Shown here piece by piece: positions 1-9,947 of a stretch of DNA of 64,000 nucleotides. Every line of letters begins with the position of its first letter. The first letter of the stretch is position 1. Where the stretch lies: NCBI GenBank assembly GCA_905221605.1, contig CAJNDS010002746.1, forward strand, positions 102,889 through 166,888, written 5' to 3'. This stretch comes from Symbiodinium natans (Eukaryota; Sar; Dinophyceae; Suessiales; Symbiodiniaceae). The notes beneath the pieces are model-generated. The model was given only the letters and a program-made list of their open reading frames with translations. It was not told the DNA's origin and searched no databases. The position numbers were made by a program, and so were the translations under genes.

Positions 1-211
1 ACGCTTTTTTTTGAGGTGTGTAGAGGTCGCATGGGTACGGCAACCCTAGATTAAACCCTACAAGCCCTAAACCCTGAACACTTTCCCAAGCCCTATACCC
101 TATACCCTATACCCTAAACCCTATACCCTATACCCTAAACCCTAAACCGGCAAAAGATCGCCTTGCAGCTGCCACTCCTATGTCATCCTATGTGCTGCAA
201 AGCGACGTGAC

Positions 212-263
212 GGTCTGCAGCAACTCAAACAAGCACCAAGATCGGTTCAGAAGCGAGGCGCGC
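212..263 (-). CDS. Exon of locus A with RSWCLFELLQT motif
   Basis: Acceptor GCCAG followed by one base completing Trp, then RASLLNRSWCLFELLQT. The likely donor is ACC|GTCACG. The intron to the previous exon is about 600 bp, mostly telomere-type variants. The plus strand is open here too and was rejected on motif order. Confidence 0.78.
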
Positions 264-869
264 CTGGCTTTCAGTCAGGGTTTAGGGTTTAGGGTTTAGG
301 GTTTAGGGTTTAGGGTTAGGGTTTAGGGTTTAGGGTTTAGGGTTTAGGGTTTAGGGTTTAGGGTTTAGGGCTTAGGGCTTAGGGCTTAGGGCTTAGGGCT
401 TAGGACTTCGGGCTTCGGGTTTAGGGGTCAGGGTTGACGGTTGAGGGTTGAGGGTTTACGGTTTGGGGTTTAGAGAACTCCAAGCAGACGCGGGCTTTGG
501 GTTTGGGGTTAAGAGGTTTAGTCCGGCTTACTTTGTTTGCGAGCCGCCGTAGCTGAACTCGCACCACTACACAGCAAGAGGTTTTGGGGTTCAGGGTTTT
601 GCGCTTCGGGCGACCCTAAACCCCAAGCTCTCCCCCAAAACCCCAAAGCACTAAACCCTAAAGCCCTCAAGCCCTCAAGCCCAAGCCGCGTTTTAAACCT
701 AACACTCTGAAACCAAAACAATAGAACCCTGAAGCCCTCAAACCTCCAAACCCTCAAAAAACCCTCAAAAAACATCAAAAAACCCTCAACCAACCCTCAA
801 AAAAACCCACCAAAACCCTCAACAAACCCTCAAAAAACCTTCAAAGACCCTCAAACCCTCAAGAACAGC

Positions 870-901
870 CAGAGGGGCTCGTCCATGATCATGGCGGTGC
901 C
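870..901 (-). CDS. Micro-exon of locus A (GTAMIMDEPL)
   Basis: A 32-nt exon: acceptor AAAGCCAG, donor CTCTG|GCTGTT (GC). It reads GTAMIMDEPL plus two bases of a Trp codon completed by the next exon. It supplies the GTAM(I/L)xDE step expected between SSFYLAL and WCLFEL. Confidence 0.8.
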
Positions 902-1724
902 CTGGCTTTCGGGGGCTTTGGGTTTAGGGTTTATAGGGTTTAGAGGGTTTTTAGGGTTTAGGGTTTAGGGTTTAGAGTTTAGGGTGGTCGGGGGCTTTGG
1001 GTGTTTTGCGTCTGGCGCCTTTCGAGCCCCGTGGAAACCGCCTGCTGGAAGGTTCATGGGTGGCTTTGGGGGTTTCAGGGAACCCTAAACCCTAATAGGG
1101 TTTAGGGTTTAGGGTTTAAATAGGGTTTAGGGTTTAGGGTTGAGCCCACTTGCCCAGCAGCCTCGTGGTCTACATCCATGGGTAGGAACAAAGGCATCTT
1201 CAAACTTCCCAAACAAGATTGCAAGCACTGACGACCCCAAGGAACCTCCGACCTCGGGTTGGAAACGTCGTGCCACCCTAAACCCTGAACCCTAAACCTT
1301 AGTCAAAGGGAGACTTTGGACCCTGGCCCTACTCCTACAACCGTCCTGTCCCCAAGCGCTTAAAACCCAAATGCATAACCCTTAAACCCTAAACCCTCAA
1401 CCCAAACCCCAAACCCCAAACCCCAAACCCCAAACCCCAAACCCCAAACCCCAAACCCCAAACCCCAAACCCCAAACCCCAAACCCCAAACCCCCAAACC
1501 CCCAAACCCCCAACCCCAAACCCCAAACCCTAACCCTAAACCCAGAACCCCAAACTCCAAACCCAAAGCGCAGGCCAAGCTTGCGGATAAATCGATGCCC
1601 TTTAAAGCTTCATCGTCACATGAAGGTACTAAACGACGTGCGACTGGGGTTGGTGTTTAGGGTTTAGGGTTTAGGGTTTCGGGTTTCGGGTTTAGGGTTG
1701 CGGGTTGAGGGTTTAGGGGAGCGC

Positions 1725-1787
1725 CTTGCAGATGCCGCTATGCAAGGCCAAGTAGAAGGACGAGTCTTTATGATAGGTGCCGAGCTC
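1725..1787 (-). CDS. Exon of locus A with SSFYLALHS motif
   Basis: Acceptor CCTAACAG and donor AAG|GCGCTC (a GC donor) bound exactly 21 codons: ELGTYHKDSSFYLALHSGIC then K. It joins the WICTFSNNQ exon in phase. An island of pure exon between telomere tracts; the flanking introns contain GGGTTTAGGG variants. Confidence 0.85.
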
Positions 1788-2022
1788 CTGTTAGGGGTCA
1801 GGGTTTTAGGGTTTAGGGTTGTGTAGTTGTGCATCAGTTTCAACCGCTGGAACTGCTACTGAATGCAGGGTGCAAAGAAACTGGCGGGCAGCGACTTCCA
1901 ATTTGCAACGAAGCAGAAACAAATAGCGTGACAGGCACTCCAACTTTCATGGCTCGAACGATGGTAGAAAAAGCGCAATCTAGCCCGGAGGCAGAGTGAC
2001 AGAAAGGTGCCCACTACATGTC

Positions 2023-2107
2023 CTCCTTCACGCGGTACTGGTTGTTGCTGAATGTGCAGATCCAGTATGACACAAGCTTCCTGGGCGCGCTTTTGCGGAC
2101 GCCAAAG
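2023..2107 (-). CDS. Exon of locus A with YWICTFSNNQ motif
   Basis: The minus frame reads LVSYWICTFSNNQYRVKE and ends in phase 0 at GAG|GACATG, a GA donor. The acceptor is probably CTCTAG just upstream. The motif is the one I most trust for family assignment. The plus strand also has an open frame here, rejected because the minus motifs continue in neighbouring islands. Confidence 0.78.
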
Positions 2108-2611
2108 CTAGAGGCATTGTACGGAATGTAAGTATGTCAACCTGAATTGGGAGCGGCTTAGGGCTTAGGTTTGGGGTTTAGGTCCGGCCTGGAAGCTTTG
2201 TTGACATGCCCACCAGAGAATGATTGAAACAGCCGTTCCGTCTTTCCGAATTCTCATCCCGCCGTCGAAGAAGAACCGGGAAGCGAGGGTCAAAGTTTAC
2301 GTGTTCGGCACTCAGGCTTTATCTAAACCAAACCACCTAGGTTTAGGGTTAAGGGTTTAGGGTTTGGGGTAAACCCTAAAATCTAAGACACTTCTTCTGA
2401 AAACCCCAAGCTCAAAGCCCAGGGGTCTGATGTCTTTTTGGTGGGCCAAAAGCACCCAACCCCACAGAAAGGATACTAACCTTGGTCATTCATTATATAT
2501 AAACCCCAACCCCCTAAACCCTAAACCCTGAACCCTAAACCCTATAAACAAAAATAGGCCGTAACTAGCTGCCAAGGAGTCTCCGGCTAGTATGAGTCCT
2601 TAGACAACGTG

Positions 2612-2706
2612 AATCTGCGAGCCGCGTTGCCAGGTGCTCTCGTCCTCCGAGCCGCTAATTTGCACGGCGTGCCGCCGCACCTGAGCATGAGGTTTCCAGT
2701 CCAATC
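2612..2706 (-). CDS. Exon candidate of locus A after a strong acceptor
   Basis: The acceptor TTTTTCTTTCAG|G is polypyrimidine-rich. Two frames stay open, one starting LDWKPHAQVRRHAVQISG. The frame cannot be fixed from sequence alone; the position between SHWWG and YWICTF exons makes coding likely. Confidence 0.42.
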
Positions 2707-3150
2707 CTGAAAGAAAAATTTGGGGGTCGACGAAACTGTAGGACCCCAACTGTAAACCTAAACCCTAAACCCTAAACCCCAAACCCCAAACCCCAAACCC
2801 CAAACCCTAAACCCTAAACCCTAAACCCTAAACCCTAAACCCTAAACCCTAAACCCAAATAGTAGGATCCCCTTACAAGAAGGACCCCAATAAGGTACCC
2901 CTGTTTGCGGAAATCCCCATTTACAACTCGCCAAGCCACCGAAGTGCTTAGGGTTCGCAGCTTGGGGGTTTAGGGTTTAGGGTTTAGGGTTAGGGCTTAG
3001 GGTTTAGGGTTTAGGGTTTAGGGCTAGGCGCAAACCACTGGCCTTACTAGCGTGACCCCAAACCCTAGACCTATAAACCCTGTCAACCCTAAGCCCTGTA
3101 AACCCTAAACCCTAGACCTTAAACCCTGAACCCCATAAATCCAGCATCAC

Positions 3151-3218
3151 AGACGGCAGGCTGATTCGCAGAAGTGCACGAAGGGTGTCCCCCACCAGTG
3201 GCTTATGAAGAACTGCAC
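3151..3218 (-). CDS. Exon of locus A with SHWWGTPF motif
   Basis: Acceptor CCCTCTTTGCAG is strong. The frame reads VQFFISHWWGTPFVHF followed by CESAC, then meets a GT donor; two alternative donors give different end phases. SHWWGT(P/E)F is a signature I recall near the start of this domain. Role unknown. Confidence 0.78.
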
Positions 3219-3462
3219 CTGCAAAGAGGGCTTAGGGTTTAGGCCCAAAATCCCCAAAGCCCAAGCTGAATCCGAAAATTTCCATACGTTTTATAAGGCT
3301 AGAAAGGATGCGCCTCAGACATCGCCTATAGAGCCGAAGTAACTCCCTGAGGCCTCACCCATAGGCCACTAGGCGTCCCAGCAGAAGCCCCCGGCCCCAT
3401 AAGCCAAAAACCCCGCAACAGGGCTATAGGGTTTAGGGTTATAGGGTTTAAGGTTTAGGGTT

Positions 3463-3594
3463 TACTTGGAGGTTCAGGGTATACTTAGTAACCCAATAAT
3501 AACTGTACTTACAGCCCAGTGAGAACCCTATGAGGGTACTTTAAGGGGCTTCTAAGTGGGTCATAACTACACTTCTCATCCTGAACCTCCAAGA
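3463..3594. mobile_element. MITE-like hairpin, family C
   Basis: ACTTGGAGGTTCAGGGTATA at left, CATCCTGAACCTCCAAG at right. Confidence 0.7.
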
Positions 3595-3735
3595 AGGGTT
3601 TAGGGCTGGCGGGGAATTTGCTTTTGCCTACCGTCTAGCTGGCGCTCCATGGGGCCTATCGGGGGGCGTTAGGGTGATCAGGGCCCTAACCCTTAAACCC
3701 CAAACCCTAATCCAACCCTAAAACCCGGCCAAGAC

Positions 3736-3819
3736 CCAAAAGGGGTGCTCTTGGTATGGCCAGTAGTCCGTGACCCTGAACCAGAAAAGACTCTTATCAA
3801 GCTGGACTCTCTCAGGCAG
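3736..3819 (-). CDS. Exon candidate of locus A (LPERVQLDKSLFWF)
   Basis: Acceptor CCCCGCAG, donor TGG|GTCTTG, exactly 28 codons beginning LPERVQLDKSLFWFRVTDYW and ending HPFW. Phase 0 at both ends, so it can splice directly to the SHWWGTPF exon. Aromatic-rich composition fits the conserved family. Confidence 0.6.
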
Positions 3820-3925
3820 CTGCGGGGACATGCACAGCTCCAAACCTTCCGCCCTAAACCGTAAACCCGAAACCCTAAACCCAAAACACTAAACCCTAAA
3901 TCCTGCTGGCCTGCTGTGGCCCCAC

Positions 3926-3970
3926 CCGCTCCGCAAAGCTCAGCTTGTGCTTCTTCGTGATGGGTCTAAC
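3926..3970 (-). CDS. Exon candidate of locus A, phase 0-0
   Basis: Acceptor AACTTCAG, donor CGG|GTGGGG, exactly 15 codons: VRPITKKHKLSFAER. It joins in phase to the exon at 3736-3819. Basic, no recognised domain. Confidence 0.55.
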
Positions 3971-4189
3971 CTGAAGTTTATAGGAATTGTGGGTTCGCAA
4001 ACCCCTAAACCCTAAACCGCAAGCCGAAAGCGCAAGCCGAAAGCCCCAAACTCCCAAACAACCCTAGGCCCTAAAAGCCTTCGCAGGAAAAAGAGGGAAA
4101 ACCGAATACCTTGAGGGCCTAGGGCTTAGGGTTTAGGGGTTTAGGGGTTTAGGGGGTTTAGGGGTTTAGGGGATATGAGGAAGAAGTCG

Positions 4190-4292
4190 TACTTGGAGGT
4201 TCATGGGTACGCACAACCCGAATTCTCGCTGTACCTGTAAGCCCCCTAAGTGCCTTAAGTAGGTTGTAGGTACAGTAAGAGTTGCAGATAAA
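4190..4292. mobile_element. Family C element, left end intact
   Basis: ACTTGGAGGTTCATGGGTAC then CCCCCTAAGTGCCTTAAGTA; right arm weak. Confidence 0.6.
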
Positions 4293-4509
4293 CCCCGACC
4301 TTCGCCCCCTAAACCCTTAGCCCTAAGCCCTGAGCCCCACACTCTAGGCCCTAGGCCCTAAACCCTACTGGGACTGAGTGTCCGATACCTGGGTTCTGCG
4401 TTAGATTTGTTAAGTTCAGGGCCTAGGGTTTATGGGTTTAGGGTTTAGGGTTTAGTGCCTCGGGCTTATGGGGGTGTAACTAGGGATAGTGGCTGGCAAG
4501 AACAAAAGC

Positions 4510-4552
4510 CCTGTTCCTCAACTTGAGCCCATGGGGGTTCTCTTCTTTCATC
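4510..4552 (-). CDS. Exon candidate of locus A (MKEENPHGLKLRNR)
   Basis: A 43-nt segment, acceptor CTAG and possible donor AGG|GC, reads MKEENPHGLKLRNR. The putative intron upstream contains the long G-run (C-run on the plus strand) at 4561-4578. Function unknown. Confidence 0.42.
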
Positions 4553-4739
4553 CTAGCTGCACCCCCCCCCCCCCCCCCAAAGAAAAAAAGTGGGTGCCAG
4601 TGCTAGGCGCCAGCTCCCGCAAATCTGTTTCCAGTAACATCCCACACCTCAACGTCCCTCTAAAACCCAAGCCCCCACACCGCCTAACCCTAAACCCTGA
4701 ACCCTCAACCCTGAACCCTCAACCCTAAACCCCAAACCC

Positions 4740-4825
4740 CTGAGGAGCAAACGAGGTTTGGGTCGATGTAGTACATCGTCCGGAACTTGATGAAGGCCTC
4801 CGATTTCAGGTCCATGGTAAACCCA
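4740..4825 (-). CDS. Exon candidate of locus A (DLKSEAFIKF segment)
   Basis: Open frame after CTGAG reads GFTMDLKSEAFIKFRTMYY and runs to a telomere tract. It resembles the segment at 5758-5819 (DLNCEAFRLFELYEFF), suggesting a repeated or paralogous exon. The ATG at 4815 could be internal or a start. The plus strand of this island is also open, so strand choice rests on the neighbours. Confidence 0.5.
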
Positions 4826-4883
4826 CTCAGAACCCCAACCCCTAAACCCTAAACCCTTATAAAACACTCACACACACACCTAA

Positions 4884-4987
4884 ACTTGGGATCTTCCCCC
4901 TTATACTAACAGACCTTTCTAGGGATTCTGGTACCCCCTTATCAGGAATCCCTATCAAGGACTGCTATAAGGGAGAACATCCCAAGC
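4884..4987. mobile_element. MITE-like hairpin, family A, diverged copy
   Basis: CTTGGGATCTTCCCCCTTAT on the left and ATAAGGGAGAACATCCCAAG on the right; same core as 9160-9277. Confidence 0.75.
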
Positions 4988-5345
4988 CTAAACCGGCGTT
5001 TGGGGACTCGATGGCTTGAGGTGTCGGGACTTTGCGTCACCCCGCAATGCTCCCCCGCTCTGGTTTGAAGTTGCAGGGGCTCCCACCCCTAAACCCTAAA
5101 CCCTAAACCCTAAACCCTAAACCCTAAACCCTAAACCCTAAACCTTCAACCATGGGGCCAAACCCTAAACCCTAAACCTTGGGGGATCCCAAGCCTCTAA
5201 GGCTCCCAGGGCTTCGGACTTGGATTTGCTCTCCAGACAAAGGTTCGGGTTTGGGGTTTGGGCTTCAGGGTTCAGGGTTTAGTTCAGGGTTCAGGGTCTA
5301 GGGTTCAGGGTTCAGGGTTTAGGGTTTGGGGTTCAGGGTTTAGGC

Positions 5346-5467
5346 TTAGTTGCTGAGTTCATGAGCGCCCCCCCCCCCCCCCCCAAAAAAAAAAAAAAAG
5401 AGGCAGTTCTCTAGGGGACTATCGTATCCCAAAAAGTGTAAAGTGTACTCGCTCAGCTACTTGGTAG
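5346..5467. mobile_element. MITE-like element, family D
   Basis: TAGTTGCTGAGTTCATGAGC at left, GTACTCGCTCAGCTACTTGG at right, long C-run plus A-run inside. Confidence 0.7.
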
Positions 5468-5647
5468 GGTTTAGGATTTGGGGTGACTTGCGCCTAGACC
5501 CTAGACCCTAGACCCTAGACCCTAAACCTAAACCCTCAACCGGAAATTGACTTGCAACTTCCAAAAGTCTGGGCGGGGGCTGTCAGCCCTGTTGCAACGC
5601 GACACCCCGCAAGTCTACCAGGATTCCCCACCCGTTTGACGCAGACC

Positions 5648-5712
5648 CTAAACCCTAAAACCCTAAAACCCTAAAACCCTAAAACCCTAAAACCCTAAAA
5701 CCCTAAAACCCT
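5648..5712. repeat. Variant array of CCCTAAAA (8-mer)
   Basis: Eight tandem CCCTAAAA units between ordinary heptamers; the Chlamydomonas-like telomere form appears as a local block. Confidence 0.9.
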
Positions 5713-5757
5713 AAACCCTAAACCCTAAACCCTAAACCCGACCAAACAACGGCGTGC

Positions 5758-5819
5758 CTGGAAAAACTCGTAGAGTTCAAAGAGGCGGAAGGCCTCGCAG
5801 TTGAGGTCTTTTTGTTGTG
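5758..5819 (-). CDS. Exon candidate (DLNCEAFRLFELYEFF)
   Basis: Acceptor CCTAAG, donor CAG|GCACGC (GC), 20 codons plus two leading bases: QQKDLNCEAFRLFELYEFFQ. It parallels the DLKSEAFIKF segment at 4740-4825, so this may be a second copy of the same module in locus A or the adjacent gene. Confidence 0.55.
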
Positions 5820-6016
5820 CTTAGGGATGTATCGACAAGGCCTACCTTAATTGGAGACCACATAGGGTTTAGGGTTTAGGGTTTAGGGTTTAGGGCTTAT
5901 AGGGTCTAGGGTTTACCCAATCTTGGGGTGGTTCGTTGCCTGTTGTAGTTGCCTCCCCGGGCTCAGGGGCACCGATTGCTTCTGTTCATCGACACCTACA
6001 CGAAGCCATACCTTAC

Positions 6017-6150
6017 CTTAGGGCTTAGGGCTTAGGGCTTAGGGCTTGGGGCTTGGGGCTTGGGGCTTGGGGCTTGGGGCTTGGGGCTTGGGGCTTGGGG
6101 CTCAGGGCTTAGGGCTTCGGGCTTAGGGCTCAGGGCTTAGGGTTTAGGAT
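6017..6150. repeat. Variant blocks GGGCTTA then GGGCTTG
   Basis: Four or five GGGCTTA units switch to about eight GGGCTTG units and back, each block internally uniform. Confidence 0.9.
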
Positions 6151-7227
6151 TTAGGGTTTAGTTTGCCACCTGCCTAGCAGCCTCGCAACCACACTGCAGG
6201 GATGCAAACGGTCCATGTCACATGCCTCAAGAAAGGGAGAAGTGGGTTGACTGGAGAAGGGCTGGAGAATCAAGGATCTCAAAACAACACATGATTAGGG
6301 CTTAGGGTTTAGGGTTTAGGGTTTAGATTTTAGGGATTAGGGATTCCCTGTCTTGACTTGGAAGCTTCCGGATTCCCTGACCCTAAACCCTAAAACAACC
6401 AAAACTTTCAGCAAGCGAGCCGAAGGGTCTACCACGTGTCACCTCCATCCCCCAACACCCCGACCAGAAATTCGTGAAGCCCGAAGCCCTGACGCCCTCC
6501 CCCTCCACCTGTCTGGTGCCCAACATCCACATCCCCATGCCCTAAACCCTAAAGCTAAACCCTGAACCCCAAACCTTTACGTCCAGGGCTCCGTCACTGC
6601 GCGGCTAGGGCCGCGCGCGCAGGGCCGCGGGTGCGGGTTCTGGCTTTCGATCATCCGAACTGGCAGGGCTTAGGTGTTAACGGGATCCTAGGGTCTACAC
6701 GGTTCATACGGCTTGGACAAGTCTACTGGTGCCGAAGCGGGATGTGGGAGAGCGATATATAAGTGCTACTTGGATGGGTTGTTTACGGGCCCGAGTCCTT
6801 TGCACACAGGGACCAAGCTTAACTCCCAGCCGTCGGTTCCTAATGCATGTCATTCTAGACAAACCATGGTAAACCCAAAACCCAAAACCCAAAGCCCAAA
6901 ACCCCAAACCCCAAACCCAAAACCCAAACCCAAAACCCTAAATCCAAACAAACAAAAGTGGTCCCAAGTCCGAGAGTCTATACTGACGCAGTCGCCGCTC
7001 CAGCGGGGTCTGCAACCGCCGCGACTTCCTCTGCATTAAGTGTGCCGGGTGAAGCCTAAACCCTAAAGCCTCAACCCTAAAGCCTGAACCCTAAACCCGA
7101 AGCCCTATGCCCTAAAGGCCTGCAGGCCCTAAACGCTTTTTGCTCCAGGGCTCTCTGGCCCTGAACCCTAAACCCTGCACCCTTCTGATCCCACGCTTTG
7201 GCAGGGGCAATCCACGTCGAAGCCCTG

Positions 7228-7298
7228 TCAGTTTGACTCCTCCTGATCGGCCCTGCGGGTGCTTGGCAACTTGGGAGGCTCTACTGCGTCTTCCTCAC
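7228..7298 (-). CDS. Possible last exon with stop codon
   Basis: After TTTCGTAG the frame reads EEDAVEPPKLPSTRRADQEE then SN and TGA. Charged tail, attractive as a C terminus, but its phase does not match the donor of 7393-7511 and another frame is open. Confidence 0.33.
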
Positions 7299-7392
7299 CT
7301 ACGAAAGCGGTTTAGGGTTTAGGGTTGAGGGTTGAGGGTTTAGGGTGTAGGGTTTAGGGTTTGGGGTTTGGGGTTTGGGATTTGGGGTTTAC

Positions 7393-7511
7393 CTTGAAAG
7401 CTGAATCATCGCTGCCCTACCAGTGGTCCAGAAGGCACGGAACATCAAGACAAGGGCAATCTGGACAATCGTCACGATCATCACGGCCTCCAGTTCGGCG
7501 CGTGCTTCTAG
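7393..7511 (-). CDS. Membrane-protein exon candidate
   Basis: Acceptor CTGAAAG and donor TCAAG|GTAAAC bound 39 codons plus two bases. The frame starts LEARAELEA and contains a hydrophobic run AVMIVTIVQIALVLMFRAFW, a good transmembrane helix. An in-frame segment upstream (RFDMQLK) is separated by only 18 bases with a stop. Probably part of a multipass membrane protein with 8724-8809. Confidence 0.58.
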
Positions 7512-8204
7512 CTTTCAGGGTCGAGGGACCTTTAGTTGCATATCAAACCTCGCATGAGGTGAGAAAGGGCTGCTTCTCAGGGTGCTTTGGATCATTCAAC
7601 CATTCGCAAGCAGAAGCTCTTCGGCTAGCCTTTTTACATCCAAACCCTAAACCCTAAACCCTAAACCCTAAACCCTAAACCCTGAACCCTGAACCCTGAA
7701 CCCTGAACCCTGAACCTTAAACCCTACACCCTAATCAAGCCCCCAAACGAGAACAAGCTGCAAGGCTTACCAGGGCCGACTCAGGGACGTCGGGCCTCTA
7801 AGCCCTTAATCCCCATCACCCCCCTGCGCGATTGAGGGTTTAAGCCCTTGGCTGAGGGCTCCGGAATCATGAAATAAACCCTAAACCCTAAACCCTAAAC
7901 CCTAAACCCTAAACCCTTCAGGGCAAGTGTCAACTGGGTAGGGCGGCGTGAAGGCCAGCGCGGTGCTTCCACAAACCTGAAGAGGGTGTCGGTTCAGGGC
8001 GTCGTATCCGAAACCCGGCAACCCTAAACTCCCCAAAGCCTAAAGTCTAGAGCCTAAACCCTAAACCCTAAACCCTAAACCCTAAACCCTAGACCCGGGA
8101 TGCCAGCAAGAAGAGCGCTTCGGGCTTAGGGAGGCTAAGGGTCTCAACCCTGGAACCAGGGTAGGGGGCTTCCGAGATGAGGGTTCAGGGTCTAAGGTTT
8201 AGGG

Positions 8205-8293
8205 TATGGGGCATTGGGGTCCTTACTAAAAAGGGAATCCTGCTACTTACATACTTGGGGGTCTATAATCGGGGTCCCTTGTTTTCGTAAGCC
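8205..8293. mobile_element. MITE-like element, family B
   Basis: Pattern: TTGGGGTCCTTACTA, then AATCCTGCTACTTA, then GGGGGTCTATAAT and GGGTCCCTTGTTTTCGTAAG. The same order recurs about 12 times in the window. Confidence 0.65.
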
Positions 8294-8723
8294 CCCAACC
8301 CCAAAACCCAAAGCCCTAAAACGAGGGTTTAGGGTTCAGGGCTTCTACTGCCCCTGCAAAGGGCCCTTGATCTCAGCTGGGACCCTGCAGCACGGGCTCT
8401 GCTACAACCCGCCTGTTCTAGGTCCTGCCATGCAAACATGATCCTTTTTGGAGCCGGAGCCAAGCAGCCCAGACATACCTATAAAGTTGGTTTAGGGTTT
8501 AGGGTTTAGGGTTTAGGGTTATAGCGCTTGACTGTGACTTTGAACTGCTACGTGGCGAACTTGACTGAATGATTCTTCGGGACCTGAATTGGGTTCGTCA
8601 CCCTGAACCCTAAACCCTAAACCCTACACGCTAAAACCTAAACCCTAGACCCTAAACCCTAAACCCTACACGCTAAAACCTAAACCCTAAACCCTGACCC
8701 CTCAAGTTCCTAGGTTCCACAAC

Positions 8724-8809
8724 CTCTTGTGCAAACCGTGCCGCGAGAAGCGCTGCGCAGAACAGCATCAGCGGCAAGTACGCGAAGATCTGGGAATACC
8801 AAAACGTGC
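8724..8809 (-). CDS. Membrane-protein exon candidate (TFWYSQIFAYLP)
   Basis: Acceptor CTAACAAG, donor GAG|GTTGTGG, 28 codons plus two bases. It reads TFWYSQIFAYLPLMLFCAAL and ends LLAARFAQE, one hydrophobic helix. Same strand and style as 7393-7511. Channel or transporter identity cannot be claimed. Confidence 0.63.
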
Positions 8810-9159
8810 CTTGTTAGGGTTTAGGGTTTAGGGTTGAGGGTTTAGGGTTTCGGGTTAGTGTCCCTGTGACAAGAGCTCCTGCATTTCAGCAACATGCAAA
8901 AAACCTCATGAGGGCATACTTAGCCTAGGTGTAGGATTGACCCTCCCCCCCCCTTCCCCCCCCGCGCCCCCCCTACCGGGAGGGGGGGGTTAGGGTTTAG
9001 GGTTTAGGGCTGAGGGCTTAGGGCTTAGGGCTTAGGGCGGGGAGGCGGGGAGCACACGGCACGCCAAGTGCCCTCCAAGTGTCTCAGGATGGATAGGACG
9101 AAGAAGCCTCTGGCGGCAGGCGTACAAGCCCATGTTGTGAGACCACTCAGAGGGACAAG

Positions 9160-9277
9160 AGCTTAGACTTGGGATGCTCCCCCTTATACTAACAGTCCTT
9201 AATAGGGATTATAGTCCACCCATTATATTCCCCATTAAGGACTGTTAGTATAAGGGGGAACATCCCAAGCTTAGACA
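9160..9277. mobile_element. MITE-like hairpin, family A
   Basis: Near-perfect terminal inverted repeats: CTTATACTAACAGTCCTTAA on the left, its complement TTAAGGACTGTTAGTATAAG on the right, with outer GCTTAGACTTGGGAT / ATCCCAAGCTTAGA-type arms. No coding capacity. Confidence 0.8.
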
Positions 9278-9498
9278 ACTGACCATTGGAGTTTAGAGTC
9301 TTGGGCTTAAGGATATACCCAAGCTCCCCAGCCCAGCGCACGAGATGCCCCAATGCCCAAACCCCCACAGCCGGTCCTAAACCTCGAGCCGTAAACTGGG
9401 CTTTGGGGTTTAGGGTATAGGGGTTTAGGGGTTTAGGGGTTTAGGGGTTTAGGGTTTAGGGTTTTTTAGGGTTTACGGTTTAAGGTTTAGGGCTAGCA

Positions 9499-9636
9499 CC
9501 AAGTCTTCAGGTATCGTATGTCCATCTCTATGAACTTCTGAAGGTACCTAAAGAAGCTTAGGCGGCAACTCTCAAAGATGGTTTTGCGATGGCAAACAGT
9601 TGCGGAGTGAGGTGGGCAGACAAGCGCATCCGACTT
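9499..9636 (-). CDS. Exon candidate (KTIFESCRLSFFRYLQKFIE)
   Basis: Exactly 46 codons between TATCAG and TGG|TGCTAG. The best part reads KTIFESCRLSFFRYLQKFIE then MDIRYLKTW, an amphipathic, aromatic-rich stretch suited to a membrane-proximal region. The donor is not canonical; the true end may be elsewhere. Confidence 0.52.
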
Positions 9637-9717
9637 CTGATATCTTCTGATCTTCACCAAGAAAAGTTGTCAGGAGGCACCACCAACTCCTTTCTGCTGC
9701 AGGCTCACCCACTAGGA

Positions 9718-9818
9718 ATTTCCCCAAATATAGGGGTACCCTATTATACACCAAACAGAATAAAATCCCCTTAAAGGGACCCCCACAAGAGGGTACCCCT
9801 ATATTTCGGAAACCCCCG
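9718..9818. mobile_element. MITE-like element, family B variant
   Basis: TTTCCCCAAATATAGGGGTA at the left and GGTACCCCTATATTTCGGAA at the right are inverted repeats. Confidence 0.65.
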
Positions 9819-9947
9819 AATCCTAAACCCTAAGCCCTAAACCCTAAACCCTAAACTCAAAACCCTAAACCCTAAACCCTTAGGCCCTAAACCCTAAACC
9901 CTAAACCCTGACCCTAAACCCTAAACCCTAAACCGTAAACCCCCTAC

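Larger units (their letters stand above)
212..4825 (-). other. Locus A: gene with the SHWWG / WICTFSNNQ / WCLFEL domain, 3' end off window
   Basis: At least nine exon-like segments on the minus strand carry, in order, SHWWGTPF, YWICTFSNNQ, SSFYLALHS, GTAMIMDE and RSWCLFELLQT. From memory this order belongs to an uncharacterised family expanded in dinoflagellate proteomes; the WCLFEL part faintly resembles a TIR-type motif. Function unknown. Introns hold CCCTAAA/TTTAGGG tracts. Junctions from 3970 to 3151 and from 2107 to 212 keep reading phase; the link between 3151 and 2107 is uncertain. The gene continues beyond base 1. Confidence 0.7.

Noticed and set aside
1-480. A chromosome end
   Set aside because: The window starts with unique sequence and tracts are interstitial throughout in both orientations; no terminal array is visible.
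1360-1578. GFGVWGLGFGVWG frame and many similar ones
   Set aside because: Pure TTTGGGG/TTTAGGG translation.
1843-2479. A fluent plus-strand exon chain with a GTAAGT donor, including GTPTFMA that resembles a kinase motif
   Set aside because: The minus strand of the same DNA carries YWICTFSNNQ and fits a family chain with neighbouring islands. It warns that single islands can look coding on both strands.
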